This document shows positions 60,391-64,000 of a stretch of 64,000 nucleotides of DNA, piece by piece. Both the position numbers and the translations under genes were made by a program. The DNA lies in contig CAIIXF020000007.1 of assembly GCA_903813345.2 (NCBI GenBank), positions 255,730 to 319,729 on the forward strand, written 5' to 3'. Position 1 is the first letter of the stretch; each line of letters starts with the position of its first letter. Source of the stretch: Owenia fusiformis (taxonomy: Eukaryota; Annelida; Polychaeta; Sabellida; Oweniidae). Under the pieces are notes generated by a model. It was given only the letters and a program-made list of their open reading frames with translations, ran no database searches and had not been told where the DNA came from.

Positions 60391-60895
60391 TAGGGGACAG
60401 CGGGGCAAGGCGGACACCCTAAGAGCAGTCATTTTTAACAGCTCGTAAAGATATTTTGCTGGGGTTTCTGTCCGCCCGCTGAACCCATGTTTATTGAAAC
60501 AAGGAACATTGGTTCTCTGAGATACAATGGTATTGATTTTGAAATAAATTTTTGAATTGCTAATATGCCCCGCGCTCACCTTTGAAAAAATGATTTTGTG
60601 TGGTCTAGGAGCAAGAACGGCCCCCGTGAGGCAAGAAGGGCCGTGCTATCAGAAACCTTCTTTGAATTGTAGGTTTTACCAAAGTCTTACAGAAGTGGGG
60701 GAAAAAGGGCCACTTTTGGGGTAAAGTGCCGATGATTGAATATGGCACCTGGATGAAACAAAATGAACTGCGAGTGAGGTCGGTGCCACGATGATCCCAT
60801 GTCAGAATAATATCAGGCGATATATACTGTAAAACAATAAAATAAACTTGGTGGTCCGTCTTGCCCCATGGCCCTTCTTACCTCACTGTCCCTTA
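60391..60895. mobile_element. Inverted-terminal-repeat element, about 505 bp
   Basis: TAGGGGACAGCGGGGCAAG at the left and CTTACCTCACTGTCCCTTA at the right are imperfect inverted repeats, and GCAAGAAGGGCC-type motifs recur inside. No target duplication is clear. No frame. Confidence 0.6.
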
Positions 60896-63571
60896 CTTCT
60901 CCAGCACAGTTCACATTCTTTATGAAAGGAAGATAGGTGGGGACCAGGGTCTTGAAACCAGACTAGTAATTCCTTAATTCTTAACATTTTTTCTTTCAAA
61001 ATTTTCAAAGTGGTTACCTTTTGATTGATTTGTTCCTTGATGAGAGATACAGGGTGAGCCAAAAAGACCATATTTTCATTTTACTATTTGATATTTTTGC
61101 TAAATAACAATTATATCGTTAGGATATGAAATAATAGTTTGGTCTAATGTGACGACGATGGAGGGTATACATCAACACAATCACAAAATAGATGGGGCAA
61201 TTTTTATCTTATCCTCGTCGTTGAGAATGTGTAGGGAGGGAATGTTTGGAGCATGTATTTCTATTTTTTCTATTTATTACTCATGTCTTCCCTCAGAGTA
61301 TGCAATACTTTTAATAATACTTTTAATAATACTACAATACTTTTAATAATACTTTTAATAATACTACAATACTTTTAATAATTTTTATTTCAGGTTAAAC
61401 AGCATTGCTATGTTCATGATACAATAGTATAGTTTCCATATAGCTTTTGAAATCTCGCTAAATCTCGTTTTTCGTGAGATTTTAAGAGACTTGCATATTA
61501 GACCTCTAATGACTTACATTACCTTCTTTTAAATGGCATATTTGAATTCAGTGAAATGTTTTCTCCTTTAATAGCTTTGATTTACACAGTTATGTAATTT
61601 GAATAATTTTCTATAACAATTTAAAAAAACTTGGGCCAAATGTCCATAGATGCAATGCTAAAATTCTTTAAATCCGTGGATTATATGTATGTCAATCAAC
61701 ATTTGCATGTTTAATCACATCATGTACATAAACAGGGTCATCATGTGGTATATCATTCAAGTTTTATACAGATTCAACAAACACACTTTGATAAATCATG
61801 AAATTAAGCCACTTTTCCAAGATTTTAGCATGTAAATGAATGGAGCTCTAGCCCAAGTTAAAAGCTGAATAAAAGATGGCAGCACGAGATTTCATTGATT
61901 TTTCTGCTATTTAGAAACTATCCTTTTACAACTTACAATATTTCAAGGTTGTTGAAACTCTTAATATTACAATTCATTGCAGGTCATTATACAAAGAGTA
62001 TTGTAAATCTTAAATAACAAACATAGAATATCATTACTTTTTTGCCCAGTATTTCTGAAAGTTAAAAATACATACCGGGTATGGTTATTCCTACACTCGT
62101 TAAAGCTTCGTATTATTTGACTTGAATGAAAGTACAATTTATGAGAGAACAGCTTTCTACTTTAGTGACTAGAAGGGGCCTAGAGACAGAAAATGTCACA
62201 ATTTAACAATTATTTTGCTCACATCATTCCATGTGATTTTCATGCCTATTTTCCAAAACGTCCAACAGCAGTGACTTTAATTCAGGATATTCATCCACAG
62301 CATTAACCTTCCTTTTGAATAGACAACCGTTGGGTAAAAAATTTATTTTATATCAAAGTTATTTAAGAAGAAAGTATATTCGTAAAGTAACATTATTGCT
62401 CAGAATATTTGTTTTCAAGACAGCTTTGGGATAACTTGAACTATTGAAGTAAACAACCGAGAAACAACAATGAGCAACAATACCGATTTATAATATTAAG
62501 ATAACTAATTACGGACATTGAAAAAAGATCGATTTGAGTGTTATTTTCAAATAATCACTTCTGATGCAAACTTATACCAAGCATGAAAACGATGTTTGGT
62601 TCTGCTGTTATATCTGAGTAGAATGTCAAGTAAGTTCTATAGCTATTAAAAAGGTACAAATGCAATATGATAACTGATGTTTACATCGTGATGTTACTAT
62701 GACAACCGACTGCGATTGATATCCTTGATTGTTTCCACTTGTTGCCGCCGGTAGCCAGCGTTCGTTATCGTTCAATACATCACAATACAACTCATAGATC
62801 TGATTAACAATGTACATCTTTATATTCATCAATCATGGAAACCAATTCTCATCAATGCTGCCATCGCTTTGAGAAGATATAGACAGACAACTGCTGCCAT
62901 CTTTGTGTCGACCTAGTTGTTTATCGACATTCTTTTTCTCGACATAAAAGGATCGAAGTCAAAATTTGAAAAATGGCTGATATTAAACATTAATTATCGT
63001 GCATGTAAATCTGGATTTACTTCAAACTTTGTATCTCTATTAATCATTAATGAGGCTGACCAAACCTAGGCTCTTAAACTGAGTTTTTTTAGTTCGCTTG
63101 CATGTTTGGTGTTCGTTTTTAATACCGAGTGCGAACTGGGGAGGGGGTGTATGACATTGTTATTTTTGTGTAACACCATACCTGCTTGGGATTTTCATGT
63201 TTGTTTTCCTAACTTTATTTTAATTACGCATCTTTATTCCCCTTGTGTCACAAGCGCGCTTTCATATTTACAAATAATTTGTTCTTACATCTTCGAACTG
63301 TCACCTGTGATGACATAAAATCATATACCAACATGTAAAGCATGTATGTTAATTACTTCAACTAAAACGAAGGCATATGTCCTCATATCGGCCACCTCCT
63401 TATGACGCTAGGAGAGCACAGTCCATTGTAGATTACAAACAATTATATTTAGAATTTTGTACGACCATTGAGAGATAGAATTCAAACTAACATATACCAG
63501 TATTAACCAGATGACATTGGCTTGGAATTAACCCCTAATATGAAATATGAATGCACTTAAACATTAAATAT
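60896..63571. other. 2.7-kb stretch without a recognised gene
   Basis: Contains a short tandem array of TACTTTTAATAA-type units at about 61306-61385. A minus-strand frame at 62832-62626 has a Met and no family resemblance. Nothing else supported. Confidence 0.4.
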
Positions 63572-63579
63572 ATGGAGTC

Positions 63580-63789
63580 CAATGGCGGATCTAGAAGCTA
63601 AGAGGGGGAGGGCACATTTCAATACAGAAAAATAATTTCCGCGAATAAATTGGGCCCACATTTCGAAAATTTAAGGCTCATTTTTGATGATTTGGTCAAA
63701 AAGGAAAGGTCCAAAAAGGGCAAGTAATGCCCAAGAAGGTCTACTATAAACTTTTTTAGCCCCCCCCCCCCCCTCCCTGGATCCGCCAG
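63580..63789. mobile_element. hAT-like short element, 210 bp, 8-bp TSD
   Basis: Ends AATGGCGGATCTAG and CTGGATCCGCCAG are diverged inverted repeats of the TGGCGGATCCAG type common in animal hAT families. TGGAGTCC flanks it at 63572-63579 and 63790-63797. A long C tract lies near the right end. Confidence 0.8.
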
Positions 63790-64000
63790 TGGAGTCCAAC
63801 TTATTCAGAATCAATTTTAACGTAAGTTGCAAATTAAACTGTCAATATCCGTTGTGTTTTCCCTCTGTAATGGATATGTAATCTTGGGTAATTGATGGGT
63901 GGGGGTACAGTCCATGGCTAGTGTTAGTATTAACAGAATATTGCTTCGGTTATAATCTCAAAGACCCGGGTATCACCAGGTCGCATTTACGTATACTTTA

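Noticed and set aside
62626-62832. 68-codon minus-strand frame
   Set aside because: Starts with Met and looks complex, but no splice partner, family or neighbouring exon could be found.
1-64000. CRISPR array, operons or bacterial promoters
   Set aside because: Spliced eukaryotic genes throughout. The direct repeats seen lack the regular repeat-spacer pattern.

Overview
The window is animal nuclear DNA. It is AT-rich, its genes are split by GT-AG introns with no operons, and it is dense in short non-autonomous transposons. Domain content (P-glycoprotein, a SUEL/sushi/C-type-lectin receptor, an invertebrate-type sarcoplasmic calcium-binding protein) and the repeats ((TCCG)n-bearing elements, tRNA-headed SINEs) suggest a lophotrochozoan, most likely a bivalve mollusc. 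That placement is inference; no database was searched.

Five protein-coding genes are supported. (1) A DDX19/Dbp5-type DEAD-box helicase, + strand, 11 coding exons from 4602 to 29587, 513 aa. (2) Inside its 16.6-kb second intron, on the opposite strand (21297 down to 12762), a complete 11-exon receptor gene of 696 aa: signal peptide, SUEL lectin domain, sushi, C-type-lectin-like domain, two sushi domains, Thr-rich stalk encoded by a 24-bp minisatellite, one membrane segment, and a tyrosine-motif tail with two NPxY motifs and an ITAM-like pair. (3) A two-exon EF-hand protein of the sarcoplasmic calcium-binding/calexcitin type, minus strand (34421 down to 31018), convergent with the helicase. 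(4) A full ABCB1/P-glycoprotein transporter, + strand, 27 coding exons from 42270 to 53573, 1366 aa, with all exon phases consistent. (5) An orphan single-exon membrane protein of about 243 aa at 59330-60061.

Repeats fill most of the rest. At 39621-42176 lies a 2.56-kb fold-back element with near-identical inverted arms and an exact 8-bp target duplication, ending 94 bp before the ABCB1 start codon. Other dated insertions (with target duplications) are hAT-like elements at 9487-10005 and 63580-63789, a MULE-like element at 25447-26054, a SINE at 51653-51965 and a 95-bp hairpin insertion at 60120-60214. Further structures are an inverted SINE copy, a two-hairpin element present twice around ABCB1, a 232-bp-arm inverted repeat in the receptor gene, and several direct or tandem repeats.

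The genes do not form a pathway. The helicase acts in mRNA export, ABCB1 in xenobiotic efflux, the EF-hand protein in calcium buffering and the lectin receptor probably in recognition or phagocytic signalling. The lectin receptor is the best candidate for something undescribed. Exon boundaries were read by eye from splice signals, frame continuity and family resemblance, with no transcript evidence.
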